From Streptomyces cynarae (GTDB lineage Bacteria > Actinomycetota > Actinomycetes > Streptomycetales > Streptomycetaceae): a stretch of 64,000 nt of DNA. How positions within the stretch are numbered: the stretch's first letter is position 1; every line of letters starts with the position of its first letter. Positions 34,824 through 43,367 of this stretch are shown one piece after another. Location of the stretch: the NCBI RefSeq assembly GCF_025642135.1, contig NZ_CP106793.1, forward strand, positions 1,116,001 through 1,180,000, written 5' to 3'. The translations under genes were made by a program, and so were the position numbers. The notes beneath the pieces were generated by a model, which saw nothing but the letters and a program-made list of their open reading frames with translations, searched no databases and was not told the origin of the DNA.

Positions 34824-36136
34824 CCGACGAACGGTCCCCGATCGACCCCGAGATACTCCGGGAGCGCGCGCTGGACGCCCTCACCACGGCCCGCGACCGC
34901 ACCGCGCTCCTGACCACCTGCGTCGACGAATCCGACCTGACGGCACAGCACTCCCCGCTGATGTCCCCGCTGGTGTGGGACCTGGCGCACATAGGCAACC
35001 AGGAAGAGCTGTGGCTGCTGCGCGCGGTCGCCGGCCGCGAGGCGATACGGCCCGAGATCGACGGGCTGTACGACGCCTTCGAACACCCGCGCGCCGAGCG
35101 GCCCTCGCTGCCGCTGCTGCCGCCCGACGAGGCCCGGCGCTATGCCGCCGAGGTGCGCGGGCGGGCCCTGGACGTGCTGGAGCGCACGCCGCTGACGGGC
35201 CGGCGCCTGACCGAGGCGGGCTTCGCCTTCGGCATGATCGCCCAGCACGAGCAGCAGCACGACGAGACGATGCTGATCACACACCAGCTCCGCAAGGGCC
35301 CGCAGGCGCTCACCGCCCCGGACCCGGAGCCGGTGACGCCGTACGACGGCCCGTCCGAGGTCTTCGTGCCCGGCGGCCCGTTCATCATGGGCACCTCCAC
35401 CGAGCCGTGGGCACTGGACAACGAACGGCCCGCGCACCAGCGTCAGGTGCCGCCGTTCTACATCGACGCCGTCCCGGTGACGAACGGCGCCTACACGGCC
35501 TTCATCGAGGACGGCGGCTACGACGACGAGCGCTGGTGGAGCCTCGAGGGCTGGGCCCACATCCGCAAGCACGGCGTCGAGGCCCCGCTGTTCTGGCGTC
35601 GGGAGGGCGGGCAGTGGCTGCGGCGGCGCTTCGGCGTCACCGAGGTCGTACCGCCCGACGAGCCGGTGCTGCACGTTTGCTGGTACGAGGCGGACGCGTA
35701 CGCGCGCTGGGCGGGGCGCCGGCTGCCCACCGAGATCGAGTGGGAGAAGGCCGCCCGCCACGACCCTGCCACGGGACGGTCCCGGCGCTACCCGTGGGGC
35801 GAGGCCGACCCCACCCCCGAGCACGCCAACCTCGGGCAGCGGCACCTGCGTCCCGCGCCGGTCGGCAGTTACCCGGCGGGCGCCTCCCCGCTCGGCGTAC
35901 GGCAGCTGATCGGTGACGTGTGGGAGTGGACGTCGAGCGACTTCCTGCCCTACCCGGGGTTCACGGCCTTCCCGTACAAGGAGTACTCGCAGGTGTTCTT
36001 CGGACCGGAGTACAAGGTGCTGCGCGGCGGTTCGTTCGCCGTGGACCAGGTGGCCTGCCGGGGCACCTTCCGGAACTGGGACTATCCGATCCGGCGCCAG
36101 ATCTTCTCCGGCTTCCGCACCGCCCGGGACGTGTGA
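34820..36136 (+). CDS. egtB: EgtB, ergothioneine sulfoxide synthase
   Basis: A 438-residue non-haem iron enzyme that joins gamma-glutamylcysteine to hercynine with O2 to form the sulfoxide. The N-terminal DinB-like domain supplies the metal ligands: WDLAHIGNQEE gives one His and AQHEQQHDE (HxxxH) the others. The C-terminal FGE-sulfatase/C-type-lectin domain runs from VPGGPFIMGTS to GGSFAVDQVACRGTFRNW and ends FSGFRTARD. ATG 34820 overlaps the egtA stop by ATGA, so translation is coupled. The reading frame is intact throughout. Confidence 0.96.
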   Translation: MTDERSPIDPEILRERALDALTTARDRTALLTTCVDESDLTAQHSPLMSPLVWDLAHIGNQEELWLLRAVAGREAIRPEIDGLYDAFEHPRAERPSLPLLPPDEARRYAAEVRGRALDVLERTPLTGRRLTEAGFAFGMIAQHEQQHDETMLITHQLRKGPQALTAPDPEPVTPYDGPSEVFVPGGPFIMGTSTEPWALDNERPAHQRQVPPFYIDAVPVTNGAYTAFIEDGGYDDERWWSLEGWAHIRKHGVEAPLFWRREGGQWLRRRFGVTEVVPPDEPVLHVCWYEADAYARWAGRRLPTEIEWEKAARHDPATGRSRRYPWGEADPTPEHANLGQRHLRPAPVGSYPAGASPLGVRQLIGDVWEWTSSDFLPYPGFTAFPYKEYSQVFFGPEYKVLRGGSFAVDQVACRGTFRNWDYPIRRQIFSGFRTARDV

Positions 36137-36963
36137 TGTGCCGTCATCTCGCGTACCTGGGCCCCGAGGAGCCGCTCGGCCGGCTCCTCAAGGAGCCGTC
36201 GCACAGCCTGTACCGGCAGTCGTGGGAGCCGCGGCGACAGCGGTTCGGCACGGTCAACGCCGACGGCTTCGGCGTCGGCTGGTACGCCGAGGGTGATCCG
36301 GTGCCCGCGCGGTACCGCCGGATGGAGCCCATCTGGAGCGACCCGTCCTTCGCCGATCTGGCGCGGGTCGTGCGCTCCGGTGCGCTGCTGGCGGCCGTAC
36401 GGGACGCGACCGAAGGGTGCGCCGCGGGAGAGGCCGCGGCGGCGCCGTTCGCGGCGGGCCGGTGGCTGTTCAGCCACAACGGGGCCGTGCCCGGATGGCC
36501 GCGCTCCGTCGCCGCCCTCGCCCGGTCCCTGCCGCCGGCCGAACTGCTGTCGCTGGAGGCCCGCACCGACTCGGCCCTCGTCTGGGCGCTCGTGCTGAAC
36601 CGGCTGCGCGCCGGCGACGACGGGGGGCAGGCGCTGACCGACACCGTGCTCGAGGTCGCCGCGGCGGCCCCCGACTCCCGGCTCAACCTGCTGCTCACCA
36701 ACGGCTCGACGATCGCGGCGACCGCGTGGGGCGACACCCTGTGGTACCTCGCCGAGCCGGGCAGCAGCATCGTCGTCGCCTCCGAGCCCCACGACGACGA
36801 CTCGCGCTGGCAGGAGGTGCCCGACCGCACGTTGCTCACGGCCGACACCACCGACGTCCTGCTGACCCCGCTCAAGGACCCGCGCGACGACATGGCGTCC
36901 TCCCCCACTCTCGGCTCCGCTCGAGTGGGGGCACCCCCATCACCCGAGGAGCCCCGCACGTGA
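36136..36963 (+). CDS. egtC: EgtC, gamma-glutamyl hercynylcysteine sulfoxide hydrolase
   Basis: A 275-residue class II (Ntn) glutamine-amidotransferase-like hydrolase that removes the glutamyl group from the EgtB product. The nucleophile is Cys2 of MCRHLAYLG after Met removal; FGTVNADGFGVGWY and FSHNGAVPGWP are the glutamate-pocket motifs. The start overlaps the egtB stop as TGATG. The last 20-25 residues (DDMASSPTLGSARVGAPPSP) are read from a dispersed repeat at 36902-36942 and are probably not conserved in other EgtC proteins. Confidence 0.94.
   Translation: MCRHLAYLGPEEPLGRLLKEPSHSLYRQSWEPRRQRFGTVNADGFGVGWYAEGDPVPARYRRMEPIWSDPSFADLARVVRSGALLAAVRDATEGCAAGEAAAAPFAAGRWLFSHNGAVPGWPRSVAALARSLPPAELLSLEARTDSALVWALVLNRLRAGDDGGQALTDTVLEVAAAAPDSRLNLLLTNGSTIAATAWGDTLWYLAEPGSSIVVASEPHDDDSRWQEVPDRTLLTADTTDVLLTPLKDPRDDMASSPTLGSARVGAPPSPEEPRT
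36902..36942. repeat. Dispersed repeat with 9-bp hairpin inside egtC
   Basis: CCCCCACTC (36902-36910) pairs perfectly with GAGTGGGGG (36923-36931), followed by GCACCCCCATC. This is the same kind of Streptomyces repeat normally found between genes; here it is translated as the EgtC tail immediately before the egtD start, where its hairpin could modulate egtC-egtD read-through. Confidence 0.6.
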
Positions 36964-37931
36964 GCCCGTTCCATCTCACCCGCACCCTGCCCGAGGACGC
37001 CACGGACGCCGCGCTGCGCACGGACGTCCTCACCGGCCTCACCGGCAGCCCCAGGACGCTGCCCCCGAAGTGGTTCTACGACGCCCACGGCAGCGACCTG
37101 TTCGAAGAGATCACCGAGCTTCCGGAGTACTACCCCACACGCGCCGAACGGGACATCCTCATCGCCCGCTCCGGGGAGATCGCGGCCGCGGCCGGTGCGC
37201 GCACACTGGTCGAGCTGGGCTCCGGTTCGTCCGAGAAGACACGGCACCTGCTGGACGCGATGAGCGGACTGCACACCTACGTCCCCGTCGACGTCAGCGA
37301 GAGCGCGCTCACCCAGGCGGGACAGGCCCTGGCCGCCGAGCGGCCAGGGCTGCACGTCCACGCGCTCATCGCCGACTTCACGGCGGCCCTCACGCTGCCG
37401 GAGACGCCCGGGCCGCGGCTCGTCGCCTTCCTCGGCGGCACGATCGGCAACCTGGTGCCCGCCGAACGGGCGACGTTCCTCAAGGCCGTGAGGGCCCTGA
37501 TGGCGCCCGGGGACACGCTGCTGCTCGGCACCGACCTGGTGAAGGACCCCTCGGTGCTGGTGGCGGCGTACGACGACACGGCCGGGGTGACGGCCGCGTT
37601 CAACAAGAACGTGCTGGCCGTCGTCAACCGGGAGCTGGGCGCCGACTTCGACCCGGACGCCTTCGACCATGTGGCGCTGTGGGACGCGGAGAACGAGTGG
37701 ATCGAGATGCGGTTGCGTGCGCGCACCGCGCAGACCGTGAAGGTCCCGGCGGTTGGCCTGGCGGTCGACTTCGCCGAGGGTGAGGAGCTGCGCACGGAGG
37801 TGTCGGCGAAGTTCCGCAAGGACGGTGTGAGTCGGGAACTGGCCGCCGCCGGCCTGGACCTGACGCACTGGTGGACGGACGGGGAAGGGAGGTTCGCCCT
37901 GTCCCTGAGCTCGGCACGCCCGGCCGACTGA
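36960..37931 (+). CDS. egtD: EgtD, histidine N-alpha-methyltransferase
   Basis: A 323-residue SAM-dependent enzyme that trimethylates histidine to hercynine, the first intermediate of ergothioneine. Motifs include PKWFYDAHGSDLFEEITELPEYYPTR, which supplies the tyrosine contact to the histidine imidazole, the SAM loop LVELGSGSSEKTRHLL and the substrate loop FLGGTIGNL; a Glu in EMRLRA near the C-terminus binds the alpha-amino group. GTG 36960 overlaps the egtC stop as GTGA. This completes the egtABCD operon. Confidence 0.96.
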   Translation: MSPFHLTRTLPEDATDAALRTDVLTGLTGSPRTLPPKWFYDAHGSDLFEEITELPEYYPTRAERDILIARSGEIAAAAGARTLVELGSGSSEKTRHLLDAMSGLHTYVPVDVSESALTQAGQALAAERPGLHVHALIADFTAALTLPETPGPRLVAFLGGTIGNLVPAERATFLKAVRALMAPGDTLLLGTDLVKDPSVLVAAYDDTAGVTAAFNKNVLAVVNRELGADFDPDAFDHVALWDAENEWIEMRLRARTAQTVKVPAVGLAVDFAEGEELRTEVSAKFRKDGVSRELAAAGLDLTHWWTDGEGRFALSLSSARPAD

Positions 37932-37993
37932 GCCGGCGCGGGCGACACACCCGCGGACACCCGCGGACACCCGCCAAGGAGAGGAGCATCCGC

Positions 37994-38209
37994 ATGACCG
38001 ATCACATCTACCGGGTCACCGAGATCGTCGGCAGCTCGCCCGATGGCATCGACCAGGCCATCCGCAACGGGATCGAACGCGCCTCACAGACCCTGCGCAA
38101 CCTGGACTGGTTCGAGGTCACCCAGGTCAGGGGCCGGATCGCGGACGGGCGGATCGAGCACTACCAGGTCGGCCTGAAGGTGGGCTTCCGGCTCGAGGAC
38201 GGCGAGTAG
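37994..38209 (+). CDS. Dodecin family protein
   Basis: A 71-residue protein that forms hollow dodecamers binding flavins. The sequence from HIYRVTEIVGSSPDGIDQAI through NLDWFEVTQVRGRIADGRI to HYQVGLKVGFRLE covers the full dodecin fold, including the Trp that stacks on the flavin ring. A GAGAGGAGC site precedes ATG 37994. It lies 62 bp after egtD on the same strand and may be cotranscribed; a link between flavin storage and ergothioneine is plausible but unproven. Confidence 0.94.
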   Translation: MTDHIYRVTEIVGSSPDGIDQAIRNGIERASQTLRNLDWFEVTQVRGRIADGRIEHYQVGLKVGFRLEDGE

Positions 38210-38277
38210 CGGAGGGCGAGGGGCGGGCGTCCGACGTCCGCCGGGCGGGCCTCACACGTCCGCCCGGGGTGGACCCG

Positions 38278-38766
38278 TCAGGTCCGCCCCTCCCGTTCCT
38301 GGGCGTCCTTCAGGTCGGCGGACGGGGACGCCCAGTGGGCACGGACGACGGTGAAACCCGCTCGTTCGGCGTCCTGGCAGACCAGTTCGTCGTCGTCGAC
38401 GAGAACGCGGACCTCCCGGCCGCGGGCCAGCTCGCGCAGCAGTTCCAGCTTGGTGACGCGGGCGGGCCTGCGGTCGCCGTTCGACCGCATGTACAGGCGC
38501 CCCTCGGGCAGCCCGTGGGCGGCGAGCCAGTCGAGGGTGTCGCGCCGGCAGCGCGCGGGCCGCCCGGTCAGATAGACCAGCTCGCACTCCTCTGCGGTCC
38601 TCAGCGCGAGCGCGATCCCCTCGGCCAGCGGCGGGTCCTGCGGCGCGGCGGCGAAGAAGCCGTCCCAGTCACGCGGTCTCGTCCGAAGGAAGCGCTGCCG
38701 GTGCGCGGTGTCGGCGAGGGTGTTGTCCAGGTCGAAGACGGCGACGGGTCTGCTGTCGTTGGTCAC
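38278..38766 (-). CDS. HAD-family phosphatase
   Basis: A 162-residue HAD-superfamily hydrolase. Motif I is VFDLDNTLADT (nucleophile Asp and acid/base Asp), motif II is VYLTGRPARCRRDT, and motif IV is VRVLVDDDELVCQDAE. The length and the WDGFFAAAPQDPPLAEG block resemble the phosphatase domain of polynucleotide kinase-phosphatases, but no kinase domain is present. The start is GTG 38766. It converges with dodecin and is divergent from nothing obvious; the substrate is unknown. Confidence 0.85.
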   Translation of the reverse strand: MTNDSRPVAVFDLDNTLADTAHRQRFLRTRPRDWDGFFAAAPQDPPLAEGIALALRTAEECELVYLTGRPARCRRDTLDWLAAHGLPEGRLYMRSNGDRRPARVTKLELLRELARGREVRVLVDDDELVCQDAERAGFTVVRAHWASPSADLKDAQEREGRT

Positions 38767-38801
38767 GCACCCACTCTAAGGAGAGTGCCTCGTGGCCACC
38801 G

Positions 38802-39497
38802 TCAGCCGTCCGGCCGTGCGGGCGTCGGCGGCCATACGGCGGGCGCGAGGACGCCCTCGACGTAGGCGCGCGCCACCAGGGCCGCCTTGCCGGTCACACC
38901 CCAGCGGCGGGAGAGCTGCTTGAAGTGGTAGTTGACGCCGTCCACGGTCAGACCCACGGCGGAGGCGATCTGGCCGGTCGTGGAGCCGGCCGCCGCCAGC
39001 GCGAGGATCCGGGCCTCGATCTCGTCCGCCTTGACCGGCGCGACGTCGCAGTCTCGCGCCGGGGCGGGGACGTCCTCGCGGACGGGGAGCATCAACAGCA
39101 GGTCCGGCGCGTTGTGGGAGGCCTCGCCGACCAGGTCGACGGTCATCTCGCCGCGGCGCTCGACGCCGGCCGCGGTGGTCCAGCCGACCGCGACGGTGTA
39201 ACGGGACCTGCGGTGCAGCCGGATCGCCTCGGTGACGGCGCGCAACTCGTCCCTGGTCTCCGGGTGGAACAGATCGAGGATGCTGCGCCCGCGCAGGGGG
39301 CCGGCGAGTGTCCCCCACTCCCCCGCCATGGCCGCGTTGACCCGCAGGATGGTGCCGTCCGTCGTGCAGTAGGCCGTGGGCAGCGGGAGCCGGTCGAACA
39401 GGCCCAGCGCGCGGTTGCGCCAGAAGACCGCCGCGCGGCTGTCCGGCGCCGGGGATCTGGTGGGCGGCAGGGGTATCCGCCGGGGGCGGAAATCCAT
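38802..39497 (-). CDS. PAS-domain LuxR-type regulator
   Basis: A 231-residue one-component regulator. A PAS domain (residues about 30-145: LPLPTAYCTTDGTILRVNAAM, GRSILDLFHPETRDELRAV) is followed by a LuxR-type helix-turn-helix (ILALAAAGSTTGQIASAVGL, TVDGVNYHFKQLSRRWGV). This layout matches PAS-LuxR regulators such as those of Streptomyces secondary-metabolite clusters. AAGGAGG lies upstream of ATG 39497. It is divergent from the mannosyltransferase-like gene. Confidence 0.88.
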   Translation of the reverse strand: MDFRPRRIPLPPTRSPAPDSRAAVFWRNRALGLFDRLPLPTAYCTTDGTILRVNAAMAGEWGTLAGPLRGRSILDLFHPETRDELRAVTEAIRLHRRSRYTVAVGWTTAAGVERRGEMTVDLVGEASHNAPDLLLMLPVREDVPAPARDCDVAPVKADEIEARILALAAAGSTTGQIASAVGLTVDGVNYHFKQLSRRWGVTGKAALVARAYVEGVLAPAVWPPTPARPDG

Positions 39498-39710
39498 GCG
39501 GGTCCTCCTTCCGTCGGGGACAGAAGCGTTCACTCCCAGTCAAGTGGCAGGGACCGCGCCGGTGCCACTCGTCACGCGAAAGGGTGAGAACATCCGGCGG
39601 CCAGGCAACCTCCCCACCACGGAACTTCGTCCTTTCAGGCGTGCATGACTCACCTGCCTCAGCACTCCATCACGCCAGATTCTCGTACAGCAGTGGTATA
39701 TGACCCAACC

Positions 39711-40961
39711 ATGGCCAAACCTCACGTTGCGGACCGTGCGCCGGTATCGGAGGGTCAGAGGGTGAGTGCACTCTCGCCCGCCCCCGCCCCTCTGCGCACC
39801 GGGGGCGGTGCCCGTCGCATCCGCCTTCCCTTCGACAACCGACTCCTGCCCGGCGCCACGTCGGCCCTCGCGCTGTTCGCCTCCATCCGCATGGCCGGTA
39901 TCGTCGCGATCGCCGTGGCGAACCACCTCGCCGGCCACCCGATGCTCAAGGGTCTGGCCCACTCGTGGGACTCCCGCTGGTACCTGCACATCGCACAGCA
40001 CGGCTACGGCAGCTACGTGCACGTCCTTCACAACGGTGCCGTCCAGCGGGACTGGGCGTTCTTCCCCCTGTACCCGGGACTCATCCGCGCCGTGTACACC
40101 GTCCTGCCGATCACTCCGGGCACCGCCGCCCTGCTGGTCGCCTGGAGCGCCGCCGGGGTGGCCGCGTACGGCATCTACGTGATCGGCCACCGCCTGTACG
40201 GACGCGCGGTCGCCACCGTCCTCGTCGGAGTGTGGGCCGCGATGCCGCACTCCGTCGTCCTCAACCTCGCCTACACCGAGTCCCTGCTGACGGCGCTCGC
40301 CGTCTGGTCGCTGTACGCGGTGATGACGGGCCGCTGGCTGTGGGCCGGCGCGCTGGCGGCCCTGGCGGGTCTGTCCCGGCCCACGGGGTTCTCCGTGGCC
40401 GCCGCGGTGGTCGTCGTAGCCGTGCACGAGATCGTCAGGCGGCGTGGCCGGGTCCCGCTCGGGCTGTGGTTCGGCGCTGCCATCGCACCCCTCGGCTGGG
40501 TGAGTTTCGTGCTGTGGGTGGGCGCCCATATGGGTGATCTGTTCGGCGGCTACTTCACCGTGCAGCGCGCCTGGGACTCCCGCTTCGACTTCGGTGCGGG
40601 CTCGCTGCACTTCCTCAAGGGGCTGCTGGTGCACGGCGGCCGGGTCGTCTACCCCCTGGCGCTGGTGATCGTCGCGGCGGCCATCCTGCTGTTCTGCCTG
40701 CTGTGCGTCGACCGGGCGCCGCTGGCCCTGATCGTCTACGCCGGGATACTGCTCCTCATCACGGTCGGCGGCTCCGGTCCCTACGCGTCGAAGCCGCGTT
40801 TCCTGCTGCCCGCGTTCCCGCTGCTGATCCCGCTCGCGCGGGGGCTCGTACGGACCTGGCGGGTGCGGCCGAAACAGGCCTGCCTGCTCGGCATCGCGCT
40901 CACCCTGCTCTCCGTGACCTACGGGACGTACCTCATGACGGCCAGCCACACTCCGCTGTGA
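39711..40961 (+). CDS. PIG-V-like membrane mannosyltransferase
   Basis: About 416 residues with roughly nine to ten transmembrane helices, a polyprenyl-phosphate-sugar-dependent GT-C glycosyltransferase. WDSRWYLHIAQHGY holds the catalytic Asp expected after the first helix, and FFPLYPGLIRAVY, ALAGLSRPTGFSVA and KPRFLLPAFPLLIPLARG are PIG-V-family blocks. It probably adds mannose to a lipid or secreted protein on the outer membrane face. Other starts are possible at ATG 39645 or GTG 39762. Confidence 0.82.
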   Translation: MAKPHVADRAPVSEGQRVSALSPAPAPLRTGGGARRIRLPFDNRLLPGATSALALFASIRMAGIVAIAVANHLAGHPMLKGLAHSWDSRWYLHIAQHGYGSYVHVLHNGAVQRDWAFFPLYPGLIRAVYTVLPITPGTAALLVAWSAAGVAAYGIYVIGHRLYGRAVATVLVGVWAAMPHSVVLNLAYTESLLTALAVWSLYAVMTGRWLWAGALAALAGLSRPTGFSVAAAVVVVAVHEIVRRRGRVPLGLWFGAAIAPLGWVSFVLWVGAHMGDLFGGYFTVQRAWDSRFDFGAGSLHFLKGLLVHGGRVVYPLALVIVAAAILLFCLLCVDRAPLALIVYAGILLLITVGGSGPYASKPRFLLPAFPLLIPLARGLVRTWRVRPKQACLLGIALTLLSVTYGTYLMTASHTPL

Positions 40962-40971
40962 GCACGGCACT

Positions 40972-41790
40972 TCAGGGTTTGACGGCGACCGCGCCGAACT
41001 GCGGGACCGTGACCGCGCCGGCGGAGGCCGCGTCGGGCCGCCAGTGGGCGCACGAGACGAGGCCGGGGGCGAGGATGTCCAGGCCGTCGAAGAAGGACGT
41101 GACCTCCGCGCGGGTGCGGGCGGTGATGGGCGGGGTCGCGTTGTCGTTCCAGAACCGCATCGCCTCGACGTTGCCCTGTCCGCCGAGGTCGGCGTCCGTG
41201 GTGGGGTGGGTCAGGACGAGGTGACTGCCGGACGGCACCGCGGACATGAGGGTGCGGACGATGTCCCGTGCCCGGTCGGTGTCGAGGACGAAGTTGAGGA
41301 TGCCGAGCATCATGACGGCGACGGGGCGGGTGAGGTCGAGGGTGGCCGCGGCGCGGCGGACGACGGAGTCCGGGTCGTGCGCGTCGGCGTCGACGTAGTC
41401 GGTGGCTCCCTCGGGGGTGCTGGTCAGCAGGGTGCGGGCGTGGACCAGCACGACGGGATCGTTGTCGACGTACACGATCCGGGACTCGGGTGCGATGCGC
41501 TGGGCCATCTCGTGGGTGTTGTCCAGCGTCGGCAGCCCGGTGCCGACGTCCAGGAACTGCCGCACCCCGCGCTCGTCGGCCAGGAACCGGACCGCCCGCC
41601 CGAGGAAGGCACGGTCCGCGCGGGCCACTTCGCGGATCACCGGGAACATCGACGCGACCTGGTCGCCGACCTTCTGGTCGATCTCGTAGTTGTCCCGGCC
41701 GCCGATCCAGTAGTTCCACACCCGGGCGTTGTGGGCCACCTGGGTGTCCACCCGGGTCGGCCCGCCCGACTGGCGCTGGTGCTCGCTCAC
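40972..41790 (-). CDS. DUF574-type SAM-dependent methyltransferase
   Basis: A 272-residue member of the actinobacteria-restricted DUF574/Methyltransf_19 family. The N-terminal RVWNYWIGGRDNYEIDQKVGD block and AFLGRAVRFLADERGVRQFLDVGTGLPT (SAM motif I), followed by IVYVDNDPVVLVHAR (motif II), are characteristic. These enzymes are numerous in Streptomyces, with no established substrate. GTG 41790 has a GGGAG site. A paralogue lies at 61321-62133. Confidence 0.9.
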   Translation of the reverse strand: MSEHQRQSGGPTRVDTQVAHNARVWNYWIGGRDNYEIDQKVGDQVASMFPVIREVARADRAFLGRAVRFLADERGVRQFLDVGTGLPTLDNTHEMAQRIAPESRIVYVDNDPVVLVHARTLLTSTPEGATDYVDADAHDPDSVVRRAAATLDLTRPVAVMMLGILNFVLDTDRARDIVRTLMSAVPSGSHLVLTHPTTDADLGGQGNVEAMRFWNDNATPPITARTRAEVTSFFDGLDILAPGLVSCAHWRPDAASAGAVTVPQFGAVAVKP

Positions 41791-41939
41791 GTCCGTCTCC
41801 CCTCGGCCTCGGCGGTGACGCGCCGCCGCCGGCCATTGTGCCGTCGCCGCGGTGCCCCGGGGGGCGGTTTCGCCGCTGTCTGGCCCCTGCCGGGGCGGGT
41901 ACCCGCAGGGTGTCACGACTCTTTGGGGAGATGACTCGG

Positions 41940-42227
41940 ATGCGCTTCCTCGGAATGCTCCTCTTCGCGGCCACCGCCGCCTTCACCGGGCTCGTGATCG
42001 CCGACAATCTGGGCGGCGGCCCGCACTACACCGTGTCGATGCTCGGTCAGAACATCGCCACCATGAACACCCTCGCCATCTTCTGCGCCGGTCTCGCCCT
42101 GGCCCTGATCTTCGCGCTGGGCCTGGCCACGGCGGTGAGCGCGGCGACGCACCGGACACGGGGCGCGCGCCGGGCCCGCCGGACCACTGTGGTCGACGAT
42201 CTGGGGGGACCCGACACCCGGCGCTGA
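41940..42227 (+). CDS. Small membrane protein
   Basis: A 95-residue protein with two predicted transmembrane helices (FLGMLLFAATAAFTGLVIA and TLAIFCAGLALALIFALGLA) and a basic cytosolic tail. ATG 41940 is spaced correctly from GGGGAG at 41925-41930; an ATG three codons earlier abuts that site. I do not recognise a named family. It is divergent from the DUF574 methyltransferase. Confidence 0.7.
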   Translation: MRFLGMLLFAATAAFTGLVIADNLGGGPHYTVSMLGQNIATMNTLAIFCAGLALALIFALGLATAVSAATHRTRGARRARRTTVVDDLGGPDTRR

Positions 42228-42237
42228 CGAGAGACCC

Positions 42238-42663
42238 TCAACGGTTGGGCCGGGCGTTGCTGACGTCCGCCAGAGCAGAACGCGGGTCCTCGGCCGCGGC
42301 GAGGTCGCCCAGGCTGACGATGCCGACCGGGCAGCCGCCCTTCTCGACGACAGGGAGCCTGCGCACGGCGTGTCGGCGCATCAGGGCGGCCGCGTGGTCG
42401 GTGGTGTCGTCGGGCGCGAGCGTGACCACGGGGGGACGGCTGCACACCGAGCCCGCGGTCGTGGTGTCCGGGTCGCCGTTCTCGGCGATCATGCGGACCA
42501 CGATGTCGCGGTCGGTGAGCACCCCGAACAGGTCGCTGTCGTACGTCACCAGCACGTCGCCGACGTTCTCGTCGCGCATCAGGCGAGCCGCCCGCGCCAC
42601 TGAGGTCATCGGCTCGACGGCGACCGTGCCACGGGACATCACGTCACGTACCTGCCTGGTCAT
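42238..42663 (-). CDS. CBS-domain pair protein
   Basis: A 141-residue protein made of two CBS motifs (RQVRDVMSRGTVAVEPMTSV... and SRPPVVTLAPDDTTDHAAALM...), which together form a Bateman module that binds adenosyl nucleotides. GVLTDRDIVVRMIAE and GIVSLGDLAAAED close each half. It has no catalytic domain, so it probably senses nucleotide status for a partner. AGGAGG precedes ATG 42663. The upstream gene overlaps it by 20 bp. Confidence 0.92.
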   Translation of the reverse strand: MTRQVRDVMSRGTVAVEPMTSVARAARLMRDENVGDVLVTYDSDLFGVLTDRDIVVRMIAENGDPDTTTAGSVCSRPPVVTLAPDDTTDHAAALMRRHAVRRLPVVEKGGCPVGIVSLGDLAAAEDPRSALADVSNARPNR

Positions 42664-43165
42664 GGGGAACCTCCTGGTTCGTCGTGTCGGAGTGCGGCTC
42701 CCGGTCGGCCGCCCCGGACTCGGGGCCGGCGCGCCAACCGCTCCAGCGGTGGACGGTGACCACGACCACCGGTCCGTCCGGCGGACTGTCCCGGTACTGG
42801 GGGTACTTCCGCCCCAGCAGGGCGAGCGCGGCGTCGTACTCGCATCGGTCGTCGTCCTCGGACACCTCCGGCGGCACGGCCCGGGCGCCTCCGTCCGCCC
42901 GTACCCACCACAGCCGCTCCCAGTCCTCGTCGTACGCGTCCACCAGCAGGCTCACGGCCGGGTGGACGGCGATGTTGTGCAACCGCTTCAGCTGCCGGGA
43001 CCTCTTGGGCTTGCGGTCGACGGCCATGACGATCCCGCCGTCGCCGCGCACGGCGAACACGACCGGCACGAGGTGGGGGCGCCCCTCGGGGTCCACCGTC
43101 GCCAGCCGCGCCACGCGGGCGTCGGTGAACCGTCGCCGTGCCTCGTCCTCTTCGATCCGCGGCAC
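42644..43165 (-). CDS. PPOX-class F420-dependent oxidoreductase (split-barrel)
   Basis: A 173-residue flavin/deazaflavin-binding split-barrel protein. DARVARLATVDPEGRPHLVPVVFAV is the defining strand pair, and DRKPKRSRQLKRLHNIAVHPAVSLLVD binds the cofactor phosphate. The family reduces diverse substrates using F420H2 or, less often, FMN. GTG 43165 has an AGGAGGAG site. It overlaps the CBS-domain gene by 20 bp, so the two are cotranslated; a CBS protein as partner is unusual. Confidence 0.88.
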   Translation of the reverse strand: MPRIEEDEARRRFTDARVARLATVDPEGRPHLVPVVFAVRGDGGIVMAVDRKPKRSRQLKRLHNIAVHPAVSLLVDAYDEDWERLWWVRADGGARAVPPEVSEDDDRCEYDAALALLGRKYPQYRDSPPDGPVVVVTVHRWSGWRAGPESGAADREPHSDTTNQEVPHDQAGT

Positions 43166-43367
43166 TCCCGCTCCTCCTCACGGTCGCGTGACACCGCCGC
43201 GAGACAGCTCCGGCACGTCGGCGGGTACTCCTTCCGGCGCTGGCGGGTACCCGGCGTCCGGCGCTCTCACACGGTCGGCCCTCGGATGCCGCCGTGCGGG
43301 AGGCCGGGGCACACTGGAAGCCCGGCCCGCGCCCCGGCCTGCCGACCGACCAGGCAAGGAGGCCGTC

